Assembly (NCBI GenBank): GCA_030248295.1
Contig: JASANH010000875.1
Coordinates: 87,244-151,243 of the forward strand
Direction: 5' to 3'
Source of the DNA: Mesodorylaimus sp. YZB2_4
Lineage: Eukaryota; Nematoda; Enoplea; Dorylaimida; Dorylaimidae
DNA length: 64,000 nt
Shown in pieces: positions 34,604 through 47,900 of the stretch. Below the pieces are notes generated by a model that saw nothing but the letters and a program-made list of their open reading frames with translations, was not told where the DNA came from and did no database searches. Positions within the stretch are counted from its first letter, which is position 1. Every line of letters starts with the position of its first letter. Position numbers and translations under genes: made by a program.

Positions 34604-35141
34604 CAACACCGCCCGTCCGTTGTTGGACTCGCGAGGTCAGCAATTGCCCCATCCTTACCGGGCGCCTCCATATTTGCTAAGCAGAAAGCGTTAACCTACT
34701 CACTTGAGCAATGCCTTTAAAAAACTCTTTACAGCGATAATTTCATCATCCCAGAAACAAACAAAGTATGAGGAAATTGGAGTTTGTGGGATCAGTCTCG
34801 AGATACCCATATCAGCTATATTTTTTTCCTCATGTAGTTGTATGTTCTTTGAAGCTTTCATGCTAGCTAATACCCGAAGCTTTCGCAAGGGCTCTAATCT
34901 GACTATGCTCTTACTGATTGTGAGAGAGCCACGAGAAGTTCCACCAAGAAGAAAATAAATGAAAAACCTGATTTAATGGCAACTAATCAGAAGTCTTCTT
35001 AGCGATCGAAGTGGCAAGAATGGCCAATGGGTTAGGAAAAATGGACGCGGTCAGCAAGGCCCCCCGGGGTGGCGGGCTGTGTTGACAGCAAGTTTTTTTA
35101 AGTGCTGACCTCGCGAGTCCAACAATGGACGGGCGGTGTTG
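34604..35141. repeat. 39-bp inverted repeat, 460-bp spacer
   Basis: Arm 34604-34642 and arm 35103-35141 are reverse complements with one mismatch; the arms contain CTCGCGAGTCCAACAA and GGACGGGCGGTGTTG. No transposase frame lies between them, and flanking duplications were not seen. Could be ends of a small element or an old inverted duplication. Confidence 0.7.
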
Positions 35142-35804
35142 GCACAGACCCGCTGTGGCAACACCACACCAGTGAGTGTGAGGTGCATGAGCATGTACAA
35201 GTGCAACTGAATTGACTCCCTTGGTGGTCTGGCATCAGCCACTTTTCCTTCATGAAGCGTTCGTCCCGGCAGGCGAGCAAAATCTCGACCATATTTGGTT
35301 CAATTCGGAAGGGCAGATTAGCTCTGCGAGGCATGTTTCTACCCGCATAGAAAGAAATCGAGGCACTCTGATCGCTGCTGCTTTGGCAGTACTTCATGGA
35401 TCACAGCACTGTTTTGTTTTTATGGCCCTCGCCCTGGGTTTGCCACAACGAAACGCTCATCGTCATGTTGCCTCAGAATCGTGGATGTTGCAACAATGCA
35501 TTCTTAGTGTTGGCTAGGCTGAGGAGTGTTGCCATGTTGCACTAATACCACATGCAACATAATTCTTTAATCCAAAAACAATCCTCCTTTCCAAGAAACC
35601 CCCGCCAGGTCCGGCTATGGTAGACCTTACGCCGCCCCCAACAATCTACGAAAGTAAGACACAACCATAAAAGTTTATGGCCCGCGCGGTCAGGCTCTCA
35701 TTCCCGTTTTATTTTATTTCTTTCTTTTACCAACAGGACGTTTCCTTTTTAAGTTCCCGCCCGCCACCCTGCCCGAGGTGTCTAATGGTTTCGGACACGT
35801 GCGG

Positions 35805-36191
35805 TTAGACTAAAACAGTTCGCCATTGCCTTGAGCACATGATCAGCATATTTCTCCATTTAGGCTGTCGTTCGCGAGGAATCAACAACCCTAAAATCAT
35901 AAAGCAAAGAGATCTCAATTCTATTCCCCATCTCCCTGTGCTTGCACCTTCATTAGTAAAACATATTGTTTCGGGTATAGTCGAAATGGATGCGCATTGG
36001 GCAAAAAGGGCTTCGTCATTAGCGCAAATTGTCCGTAAAACGCTGGCCTTTGAGTCAGGGGTTAATTTAGGTCGTGCTAGCTGGCTAAAAGCTGAATAAT
36101 CATTAGGAATTTCTTCAATCCGAGGGGCTCCACGGGGAATGAAGAACAGAGGCAAACGGTGCGCTGGCCGGAAATGGCAATAGGCCATCAC
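35805..36191 (-). other. Open frame of 128 codons, status unknown
   Basis: The longest uninterrupted frame in the gap between the homeobox gene and plexin. The protein-like sequence (RIEEIPNDYSAFSQLARPKL) has no motif I recognise, no signal peptide and no clear splice borders. Chance or a retroelement fragment are both possible. Confidence 0.2.
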
Positions 36192-39100
36192 GCGGTGACC
36201 GAAAGGACGGGTTCGTCGACGATTAATTTCATTTTATTTGTTTTGCACCTTCATGCTGAGACGGGTGATTTGTTTGGTCACGGTTATAGTATCGGGGAGA
36301 GTCAGTCAAGGTCTTGGAAAATTCAAAAATATTTAAGAATAGAAGTTTGTTTAAATTTCCTTTTATGGCACTCCGCGGACAGCGTGCAGATGTTTGCAAC
36401 GAAAACCAGTTGGCCATCTTTGGATCAAGGCCATTTTTGGCCAACATTGACCACAGTTTGCGACTTTTCTGCTTCAAAATGGCCCTAATATTGCTGCAGC
36501 AACTTTCCGAAAAGTAACAACAGGTAAATCGACTCCTAGCTGATTCATGTTTCTGGTTCCCTGGATTAACGAAACACGCCTCCTTTGTCAACCCAACTGA
36601 ATGAATCTAGATTGCTCTATCATGTCGAGCTCGTGTTTCCACGTCAAACTTGCCTCGTGTTTGGTAGTTGTCAGTTGGCCTATAATTCAGTCATCACTCA
36701 CAAAACTTCTACACCGGAAGTTATTTTTGTAATTTGTGTCACAGGTGTGCTGTTCGTAGAGCCAATGCAATTTTGAAACCGTGTGGGCACGGGGCTGGGG
36801 TAGCTTCGCTGTAGTGATGCGCTGTGACCCTACTGGGGCTGTAATTTTGCAGGGTCTGACCTGCTGTATCTCCCCTTTCTGATCACAATCTCTCCATCGA
36901 CCGTTACATTCTCCATACCTGGATTGACTTTTCGGCGTGTGTTGACAGGCTCCGAAAAAGGAAATTAGGATTTTCCATCCAGCTCTTTTCCCATTAGGTT
37001 TTCTAATTTCGCGTCTTTCCTGTCCCTTTTTCCAATGAACTTGGCATCATTTCGTTCGTACGCGCTCATAAAAACTCTTAAGTACGCCTTGATTGATATA
37101 GGCGTCGTTCCTAATCCGTCTTTGCACACCTTCACGTGTCGTTTTCTCATTTTTTACCTCCCGCAGAGTTTCCTCATTTTCCATCTAAAGACAGGCTGCT
37201 TTTTATAGTCGAGCCTGGGCGACCGGCTTTGGCTCATCCTCACCATTGCCATGGTCGGCAAGGGCAGCTGCGTTTTGCCATAAGGATTTAGTGGCTATTG
37301 TTCGAGGCGAGGTCATCCATTTTGAGTGATCGTTAATCTTAGCACGCTTCGACATCTCGGCTCGTTTTGTGGTCGAGCACGTGGCCAGCATGGTCGGATG
37401 TCGGTGTCCGATTACGTGCAAGGTAAGAGATGCGCATGGGAGCCATTGACCCGTGGTCGAAGGATGTTCTCATCGTGTTACATAGATGAATGGTTTCATT
37501 TTTCCGCCAGCGATTGCGCAGAATTAGTTTCCATTTCTGTGCATGGCTTGGCTCGCTGCGCTTTGGTTTACCACTTGCTGCTCGAGAGCACTTGGCCCTA
37601 ATGAGTGACGGCCGGAGTGTCATTTACGCGTAATCAGATCGAGTGGTATTTGGGTGAAAGGTGGTAATCTTCGCGAAATCTTCTCACGATCGTGGCGAAA
37701 TCGCAGCCATTCTACTGTCGATTTCGGTTCGGTCCTCTGAGAAGCGTCGAACACTATTTCCTAAAAGGCTAGTTCTTGCGGAGTCTGACATCACCGGGAT
37801 GCATTTTCCTTAATCGACTTCTCGGCTATTCTTACCTCAATCTAGTTAATGCGTTGTCAAGGACTTTGCATGGTTGGCGAAGTGTCGTAGGTTGAAAGTC
37901 GTGTGATTCAGGTAGGGCTGGATCCATTTTGGAAAGTGTCTCCGGTGGTCATTAGCCACAGGTCACTCAATTCAGACTGGCATTACATATCTACGCTCTG
38001 TTGAATCTATTCAAATTGGGGAGTGCATGTCAATCGACACTTCTGGTTGTCGGTGAATGAGTGTGACAATATTTTCACAACTGCCTCTTGTTTATTCGAT
38101 GACCTTCCGTCCAAAAAAGAAGAGTTGTGGCCTGTCCATTGTCCATCATGGGGTGGTCTCCTTGACCGCGGGAACACCATACTTGGTCGGATTTTCGGTC
38201 TTTTGTCCTGTTGGACTCTTTGTTTGTATAGATGGCGAATCCGCGCCACCGTGCAGTAGTCAGTTTTTTGGTCGAGGTCTTAGTGGGTGTGGTTACGGGT
38301 AGGACCTACTGGCGAAAGCTTACTTTGCTATGCTTGCAATCCGCCTCTCCAAATTTTTTTCAGCGAAATTCCACGCCATTGTTTTTAAAGATAAGATGCT
38401 CTCGAGTTTTCTATTACAAGCTTCCCTTACATCATTTTCCGATGTTCTATTTTGACGGTTATGATTGATGGTGACATTTGCCTGCTTACTTCATAGAACT
38501 TCAACCCCCCTTTTCCTATCCGTCCACAGAGACGTCGTCGTGATGTAAAAAGCGGGCTTTTATCGAAATCGATTCCCGCCAACATAGCCTGGGATGTGAA
38601 AAATGGGATACGCTTCTTTTATGCTCAAGCCTTAGCGAGGTAACAAGCCGTGGAATGACACCCATCGGCTCAGCACGGCTCTAATAGCTTTTAGCACGGT
38701 TTTTTCCCAGGGCAAGCGTCGCCTATAAGTCTAGGTTTCCTCTCTTCCAAGCTCGATGAGCAAAAAGATACTGGAATAACAGCGACAAGTGAACAGAAAC
38801 AGTTGTCAGTCCTTGTTCAAGTTAGGATTTTCCAATGCACTTTTCGTGTCCCGAGGAGACGGATATGAATTCTATCTCGTTGGTTTATATATCTTGACGT
38901 TTGAAGAATGTTTGAAAGGCAGTGAGGAGGGTTTTGAGCAAAGAATGCATTCTCCTGAGCACTTGTGTCTGTCCATTTTTCTAAATAAAGATAGCGTTAG
39001 TAGAGCGCGACATTGATAAATAAGCTATTTAGCCAGAACGATCTCGATTTGCTCATAAGGCAGCCTCGAGAGGGTCATTCGCCTCGGATGTGGTGCGTTT

Positions 39101-41987
39101 TGAAACGGTTGTTAGCGCTGACTTGGAACAAATGGATCACTTGTATGACGTCTTGTCGCTCGGTGAACCGGGTTAACGATCCGTCTAAAAACCGTCTATC
39201 AGCAATGGACTAGAGCGTAGTCAAGGCTCCTCGAGTACGGTTGCTTGTGGCTATATGCCAGTTGGCACACTTGCCCTTTGTCTAGTCCCGATAGTTTATT
39301 TTTTAAATGAGGGTGACCATTTTCGATTGAACAGTCAAAAATAAGGAATTAGTTCAGGTTCATTGTGCTGCGTTTCGACCGTTTTTCAAGTCCATTTTTT
39401 AAAAAGCTGCTTTTACGTCAGTAGCGCGTTTCTTGGCAGCTGCCTGGCACAAAATTAATGTTCTTGTTCAGCTGCCTTTAGCAGTCTGTCGCGTTTGGAT
39501 GTAACAAGGGTCGTTTGTTTTAGGTATACAATGGCTCATTGGTTTTGTGGTTTTTATCTTGGCTAGTGCAGGCTTTGGTTATCTTTCAAGGGCACCCAAA
39601 ATAGCTAAAGTGCAGTGACTGATTTCTTTGGTTTTCTAAGATATTGACTGCATTCTTGACTTTGAGGAGATAGTCAGGCAGAGGAAGGACTTTGCAGCCG
39701 TGTAACTACACAGATTCCGTTTCTTCTCAGGGAACTACCTTTCTATACGGCGACAGGTCACATTATTGCCAATTTTATCAATTACGCTCGCTCGGACTCG
39801 TTGCACAAATTGAAACATGATGGTAATCTAATCGTATGGTACCCGACCCGGATTGGCCGTTCGCATCTCTCATGTTTACGTACCTTGGCTATTTTAACCA
39901 TGTTTGGCAATGTGCCGTCATGTGAGGTCGCTGGCACTGTGTTATCTCTGACCGCGAGCGTCGACCTGTCCAGAAAGCCAATGTCTGGGTATGCTGTTGC
40001 GGCAATCATCCAGTAGCCACGAGTCGCCAGTCATCCAGTCGCCAGAGGGGGCCTGGAACTTTGCCATCTGCAGTTCGCTGTAGTGCTGCAAGCTTTTCCT
40101 CTGTCACTGCCCACGATAAGATAGTATCTGTCTGAACGCATGCGCTATTGTCTTTCTTTGCACTGGCCAGCATCGAGCGGCAGGTTTTACCTTCGGCTTC
40201 TGTTAGTCCTATTACTCTGATTCCTAGAGGCATTTCCATTTTAGTTCTCCTTTGACGATGCGGTTTCTTCAAAGTCTCGTTTGGACGCTCGAGTGCATCT
40301 ACAGCTGCTTATTCGTCTCGTCGCCCTTCCCGCGAGATTTTCTGTTGCGACATAAACTTGGACTAATCGGTTTCAGCCCACTGCTCGGCAAGATGGAGTT
40401 AATTTGTTTTTGCTTGTTGACAAACTGTTCAGGGTCGCCGTCTGGCTAGCTTCGACGATTGCTGTTTTCCTACTCGCTGAGTAGTTTGGTCATTGAGTTA
40501 GTTTTTAGAGATTAGGTTTGGTCAATTTTGTGAAGTGGGTACTTTACTGGGCTGCATCGACCTCATTTGTTAGAAAATACACTCTTTTGAAAGTGAGACA
40601 TATACACTTACTGCCATGACGAGTGATTGATCCCGGACCTACTGTATGGCGATTTTAGTGATCAGCCTGTCCTTGCAGGGGGGAGGGGGTTCAAATGCTG
40701 AAAGTTTGAGTCAGAGTTTTGTCGACGAACGATGACCAGAATGAATTTCACTCATCAAAATGTCTTAGCAGAGGTCTTATGCAGGTATGGACCTTTTTCA
40801 AAAAAACCTAGTCTTGAAAGGTTTTTAGGCTGATATGCGGAGCATCCCATTCGTGTCGCGGACGCGGCATCATTTTTGCGCTCAGTTTCCTTCTACGGTC
40901 ATGCGGACGGGGAGGCCACCCGTATCGAAGTACCTACTTGCCAATCGTCGACCGAAGCTATCTCAATTTCGTTCAATTGATCCATGTCTCCTCGCCAGGA
41001 GGAGGGCTGGTGACATTTTTCGCATAGGTGAATTTGAACAAGTCTCCTTTTTTGGACTGTGTCTCGCTCACAAATGAGAAATATGCGTGCCCGGCGCGGT
41101 GTCAAGTCGGCTAGTCGTTTTCGATAATACGTATCCCGATGGAGTTTTCTTGTAGCCTGGGCTGGCAATGCGTGGTCGCTTTCTGAGACCATGCTATTCT
41201 TTATACATTTTCATATTTTTCTTTTCAATACGCCGCCGTGATGCGCGTCGCGCCAATGAAAAAGCATTCGAGCGTGGTCACTTGGGTGAATGCTAACGAA
41301 ATAAATAGGGATGGAGGATGAGATAAAAATGAGACCCACGCCCGTCTTGTCTGTCCTATTTCTTGTCTTTGCTCGACAATACTATACTTTTCTCCTCGAA
41401 CTCACTGTCCAATATCGAGTCCTCGTCCATGGGCGTCGGAGAAGGAAAACAGCTTCTTCCTTTTCACTAATAGGCAAAGCGAGACTATCAACCAGACGGG
41501 AGGTGAGAAACGAGGGCCGGCTCCTCGTTTACGCATCCACTCTCCATGCCGCAATGCTGGCTGCCGGAATCCTAACCATAATAGGAAGAAAGACTAAAGC
41601 GTCAGGTGCGTGGTTGCCTCGGTAGCCTTCGTGCTACCATCGGAAATCGGAGCTTTAGCTGGAGAAGACTCGTTACGTAGATGGACAAAGCAAGGAGCCC
41701 TGTTTCTCGTTCACCTTCTAAAGAGGATTGGTGTAGGCTGGCTGGACGAGGACCAGTCAAGATGGACCAATGCGGCGAGCACCAGAGAATTCTAACTAAC
41801 GATAAGCTGGACCCGACCTACTATGGACCAGCAGCTTCTAACTCATTCCCTCCCTAGTGTACTTTAGCTGCGATGACCAAACCTGTTCCAATCCTAGTCT
41901 GCTTCTATTTTATCGCTTTATGCAAATTTCTTCATTTTAGGTTCTCAAGTTCAATGACCTACATTGACTCCCATTGAACTGGGAAAT

Positions 41988-44900
41988 ATGGCCGTAGCCC
42001 TGTGGGTTATAGTCTCGTTTTTATTTCAACCAGTCAACAGCAAAGTCATCTCCAGATTTCAGTTGTCATCCAAAAATGAAGAATTTCAGCACTTGGTAAT
42101 CGACACCTCGACTGGTCGCCTTTACGCGGGTGCTACGAACGCTTTGTACCAATTGGACGATTACGGCTCGTTAGTGGCAACGCAAAGGCACCAGACTGGC
42201 CCCGAATTGGATTCGCCATTGTGTAATCATAATGGCGATTGCATTTTCTCTTCGAGTCTATCGAAAAAACATGTCTTACCAAATAAGACTCTGACAAATA
42301 ACTATAATCAAATTTTGCTCATCTATCCGTCCTGGAATGCATTAATCGCGTGCGGGACGTTGAAACAAGGATTGTGTACTTTGCATTATCTCGAGAACAT
42401 AAGCAAAACGTTTTCGAATTTGGATCGATCAATTCCAGTTGCAGCTAATCATATCAATGCAACCACGGTCGCTTTCCTCGGCCCAACCGTCGCGGGCTCA
42501 TCCGTCCTCTATGTCGCTACTACATTCACTTTCGATGCGTACAGAGACGCCTTTCCGGCCCTGTCAACCCGTACATTGTCCAAAGATCGCCTATTTCAAC
42601 TTTTAGATCCTGGCGATGTGATTGGTCAATCCGGATTGATGATCAGGAATGAATATCGATCCGATTTTCGAGTCTTTTATGTCGGTGGGTTTCATTTTGA
42701 AAATTACGCATTTTGGGTCAGTGTTCAACGAAAATCAGTTATCGATCCGAGTTCGGCGTACCAGTCAAAACTGCTTCGTGTCTGCCTGGACGATATCAGA
42801 TATGAAACGTACGCCGAATTACCCTTGGAGTGCTTGGGTCCCGATAATTCCCAGTATAATATTATGAAGTCATTTTACGTGGGTCGATTAGGACTGGTCG
42901 ATCAACTTGATGACCACGAGCAATACTTGGTGGGCGTATTCACCAAGGCATCGGATCCTTGGAAAGTCGATCCTAAACAACGATTCTTTCATTCAGCCAT
43001 TTGCGCTTTTTCGCTCAAAGATATCAAAGCTGCTTTTGTGCATAGTTTACAACGATGTAATACAGGAATTGGGAAATGGAACTTGCCACACTTCGGGTTT
43101 GACCAAAAGTGTCATAATGTAAGGAGTGCAATTTTAGGTGTGATTTAAACTTTTTAAAACACGCTTCTGATTTTAGATTTCGAGTCAACCACAGATGCGA
43201 CATCGGCCAGCAGATTCTTGCCAGCCGTTGCGTATCGGTGCAGAAATGCCAGCCACTAGCGCCGCCTTGATCACTTATTTTGGACCGCTGCTCACATCGA
43301 TCACGGCCGAAGTGATCGAGGATCGGACGGTACTATTTGTGGGAACGAATGAAGGGAAATTGAAGAAGGTACAGTTGGCTGGTTAGGAGTATCCCTGAAG
43401 TGTCATGCCCAACAGTGAAAGATGACTGTGTTGTGCATTCTCGCCCAACCTGTCCATCCTTCCCTTTTTCACCATCCACTCTTGCTGTTTCCGGTTCGAA
43501 TTTCATGTTTTCATTTTAGATTAATTTGCAATCAATCAAAAATGGCCGCGAATATGATCAGATTCAATTATCCGCGGACGACGGCCCAGGTGGGGTCAGT
43601 GGCCTAAGTGGCAGTAATTGGACGTCAGCTGCGACGACGGCTGCCGTTAATCCGGATATGGTGTTTGATTTGGCTCGGCGTCACCTGTATGTAATGACTA
43701 AGAATGAAGTGAGTAGAAATCCTTTTTCGTGTTGTTTACCCTCCGGCTTAGAAATGGCGTGTCTATGAATGATACTTATGTGTAGCTGCTGAAAGTGGCC
43801 GTTGACGCGTGCGAGTCTTACGAAACGTGCGACACGTGTTTGGCCAGCAATGATCCTTATTGTGGATGGTGTACGCTAGAGAATAGGTAAGATGGATTAG
43901 GAGATGGCAAAGGAAGGACACGAAATGGAGTCACTGCAGGCGGCTACAGTATACCAACCTGAAAAGGTGGATGGGTTTATAATAATATAGCAGTGAGACT
44001 CGTGTGGACTGTGATCGTTGATGCCAGTTCTGTTTCAGATGTTCGCGCAAGGACGAATGCCCTTTGTCCAATATCCAACACGGTTTCATTCGGACAAACA
44101 TCGAAGAAATGTCAAACCCCAGAGAAGCTTGTCCCAGAATAGATGTGCTCTCCCCCATGAACGCGTCGCTGCATGCACCTGCCGATAGTGAAGTCTCGCT
44201 GACGTTTAACATCCTACCACCGCCACTGGACGGCGCCATATATCGCTGCATGTTTGACACGACTGCTATCTCGGCTGTGTATATTTTACCAAGGACCTTG
44301 AAATGCCAGTTGCCCGCACTTCGCGACAGACCAAAACAATCGCGGTATGATGACTCGGATACGGACATGGTGCAGATGCAGCTGAAAGTATGGTCGAGTG
44401 CCGGCAGTACAGTCTTCTACGAGATCCCGTTTATGTTCTACGACTGTGGAGCGCATAGAAGGTAAGAGTGGGCGATGCTGTGGCGTCATGTTTTGTGCAG
44501 GCATGAGTTGTCTGTGCACGTCCTTGCGCACACAGTGGACTCCGCACATCATACGGGTATGCTTGCATAATGGGTAGCTCATCTTTGTGCCTCTCAAACA
44601 CACACTTCTTTCTAGATGCACGACCTGCGTGAGATCGCGATGGCCTTGCCATTGGTGTATCCTCGAGAACAAATGTACCGACTCGCCCGATCACTGTCTA
44701 GGCGACCATGCAACATCCACTCAGTATTCAGTATCACGCCACCACAAACACCACAGCTTCGATCACTCGGCTACCAGGCTTGGCGAACCTGTGCTTACTG
44801 TCAACCGAGAAGCCAGTCAGTGTCCTCACATCAACATGGACGACTTACCAGAAGTAGTTCTACCCAGTGGACAATCGTTCGCCATACGAATTCCTGTGGC

Positions 44901-47900
44901 CAATTTGGACAAGTTACCAGCATCGAACAAGTTCAACTCTTTGGAGTGTGTCACGACGGTTGAACAAGAGGAGATCAGAGTCAAAGGATTGTTGGCTGAT
45001 AATGGGAAAACAGTGACGTGCGAAAGCCATCAGGTAAGTGCATCTACCCCACTGCTAGACCAGTTATGCATTTTGTACTGTATTTCAGTACGTGTACAAA
45101 GGCAAATCGGGAACCATAATTGCTGATTTCTCTCTGCAAATTGGAACTGGGGCGATTATTGATCAGATGAAAGGTAAATTTGTTAAAGGAGCAAGTGCAC
45201 AGGGTCCACTCAATCTCTGACCAATCAATGTTTAGTCCAACTCTACAAATGCGAAATATTGGGGCCCGACTGCACCCGTTGTCGCAATGCGGATCGTCGT
45301 TATCAATGCGGCTGGTGCAACAATCAATGTCAGTACAGGAAATCGTGTCCAATCACAGCGTCCAGCGACAGCCTAATATGCCCTGCACCGACCATAACCA
45401 GCGTATCTCCACTCGCTGGCCCTGTGGAAGGAGGCACTCGAGTGGAAATAATTGGCTTCGATATGGGGGTGCGAAAAGAAGACGTGGAGGGGCGAATATC
45501 GATCGGTGGTCGAATCCTGTGCGATGTAACCGAGTACACATTGGCGGAAAGAATAGTAAGCGCAGTTTGTTTTATGGAAACCAGTGAGCGAAGGGCCGTG
45601 GTTCCGGCAAAAAGCTTAAAAGGGTCAGCCACCGGCGAGATTCGAACTCGCGGCCTCCAGTTCCCTACTATGTGTTACTAGACTGGCGCTCTAACCAACT
45701 GAGCTACGGCGGCCCTGTATCATTCAAGGCGGCAGCAGTAAGCCCCGCTAATTACTGCGGAGTGCTAACACAGATAGTGTCCAGCAGGTCTGCTGTGCTG
45801 CATTTGCGTGCATTCACCCAGATGTCGTGATTTTAAAATTAGCGCGTGCAAAATAGCAGCCGCCGGCGAGATTCGAACTCGCGGCCTCCAGTTCGCTTAG
45901 GCGCTTTAACATACTAGACTGGCGCTCTAACCAACTGAGCTACGGCGACTCTCATGCCCAATTTCCTACACTATTCTGCTGAGAGATTATAAAAATAGCC
46001 GAAAAAGGCTGGAGCGCTCGCAGTTGCCTCAGCTGAATGAGATCGCCTGGCTGGGACGACCTTGCTTGTGCAGCTTGCTGGCGATGTTTCTATCACAGTC
46101 GTAGGTGTGTGCCTTTTCCATTGCCAGTACCTGCACTTTTCATAACTCACCTAAACTATGTACAACACAATGTACGCATCCTTTTCAGCTTTGCGTAACT
46201 CGCTCCTCTCTAACCGGATTCGAAGGGCCGATCGAAATTCGAATATCCAACCAACAGCATCAAGTTGGACGATCAGAGCAAAGATTCAGATTCGTTCAAC
46301 CATTACTGGACGGGTTCCATCCAAATCTTGGCCCCCGATCGGGTGGTACGGAAGTCGTGATCAGCGGTGCCCATCTTCTCGATGCCTCAAAAACGGAAGT
46401 GTTGATTGGACCAGTGCCGTGTAAAGTTGACAGGTAAGAGCAGGATTAGACTTGTTTTCTAGAATTGCAGCCTCTTCTCTTTCAGGTGGAAATCAACATC
46501 AGAGAGATTGGTCTGCAAAACTTCGTCTTTGCACGAAGAAAAACGAACATTCAATGAACTGACAATATCCTTGGACCGCGCTAACCGAACATTGGTAGGT
46601 CGATTCGACTTCACACTTGATCCTCGTATCGCTAGCATCCAACCCTTGGTCACATTCATGAGCGGTGGTCGTCAGTTGGTCGTGCGTGGTCGATACTTGA
46701 ATTCAATTCAACGTCCGCTTATGTTCTTTATCGATCGCCAAAGTGGACGGTTAGCATCTGAGAACTCCATCTGTCAAGTGTTTAACTCCACTCTTATGCT
46801 GTGTCCCAGCCCTGCATTGCTTCCTAATCGAGTGAATCGATTAAATCGCCGAGCCTTGATGCCGCAAGAGGTCGAGTTAGACTCTGCTCTAGTACGGGAT
46901 GCGTTTGCGGGAGCCAGTGGCAACGTTATGGAGCAGCCGATGATGTCAGAAGTCAAGGATAGTCCAGTGGACCTATCACAATACGACCGATTGGCCATAG
47001 GATTTATTATGGATGATGTGGAATCGCTCAAACGGTTGAACGATTTTGTAGTCACTGTTGTTCCAGACCCGATCTATTACTCATTTCCCAATGGTCGCAA
47101 GTTCATTAATCGGGGCGAACCATTGATTTTGGAAGGTACTAATCTGAATTTATCCAGTTCGGACAAAGATGCGAGAGTCACTGTGGGTGGTGAATTGTGC
47201 TGGATTACTGTAATCGCTGCAACTCGACTTGTTTGCCAACCTCGGTTCGCAGAAATTGATGAACAGCGATCGAAATTTGCCACGGAGAATGTCCTTGATC
47301 CAGACGATATTGGTCCCTTGGTCATTGTCCGAGTTGGATATCTGGAATTCGTACTCGGTAGATTGGTCTATGACAATTCCGATTCCTCGTCCATGCTTTT
47401 AGCTGAAAGTGGAGGATCCGGAGTCTGGGACGCGACATTGATCGGAGCCGTTGTTGGTGTGTGCGTTTCACTGACTGCTGCCGCCATTGCGGCCATTGTT
47501 CTTTGGTGGAGAAGGAAAATGTGGAAAGCAGCGAAGGAATATGAACGTGTACGATTACAAATCGACTCCATCGAATCGAATGTACGTCAAGAATGCAAAC
47601 AGGCCTTTGCACAGTTACAAACTGACATCGCGGATGTGATCGCGTCTAGCAACGGCATACCATACCATTCGAAGGCCGTATTTGCGGAGAAGATATTGTT
47701 TCGCAACGACCTCAAATCTAGTATAGATTGGCACGAATATGATGAGATTCTGGGCGAGTCGATTTCTACGTTTCAAGAACTTTTGCACAACAAACAATTC
47801 TTATCAATTTTAATAGAAATTCTGGAAGAAGAGCACACTGTGGGCTCGGAAGATTGTGTCCATGTAGCTGGATTACTGACCGCATCGATGGCTGATGATT

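Larger units (their letters stand above)
32761..41987. other. Nine-kb gap without a recognised gene
   Basis: The largest gene-poor stretch. It includes a possible small gene (33367-33585), a SINE-B copy (34095-34385), a 39-bp inverted repeat (34604-34642 and 35103-35141) and a 128-codon open frame on the - strand (35805-36191). From 36.2 to 41.9 kb the - strand has protein-like fragments broken by stops (for example 40272-40006). These could be a decayed retroelement, but no reverse transcriptase, integrase or protease motif was seen. Regulatory DNA of the homeobox or plexin genes may also lie here. Confidence 0.45.
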
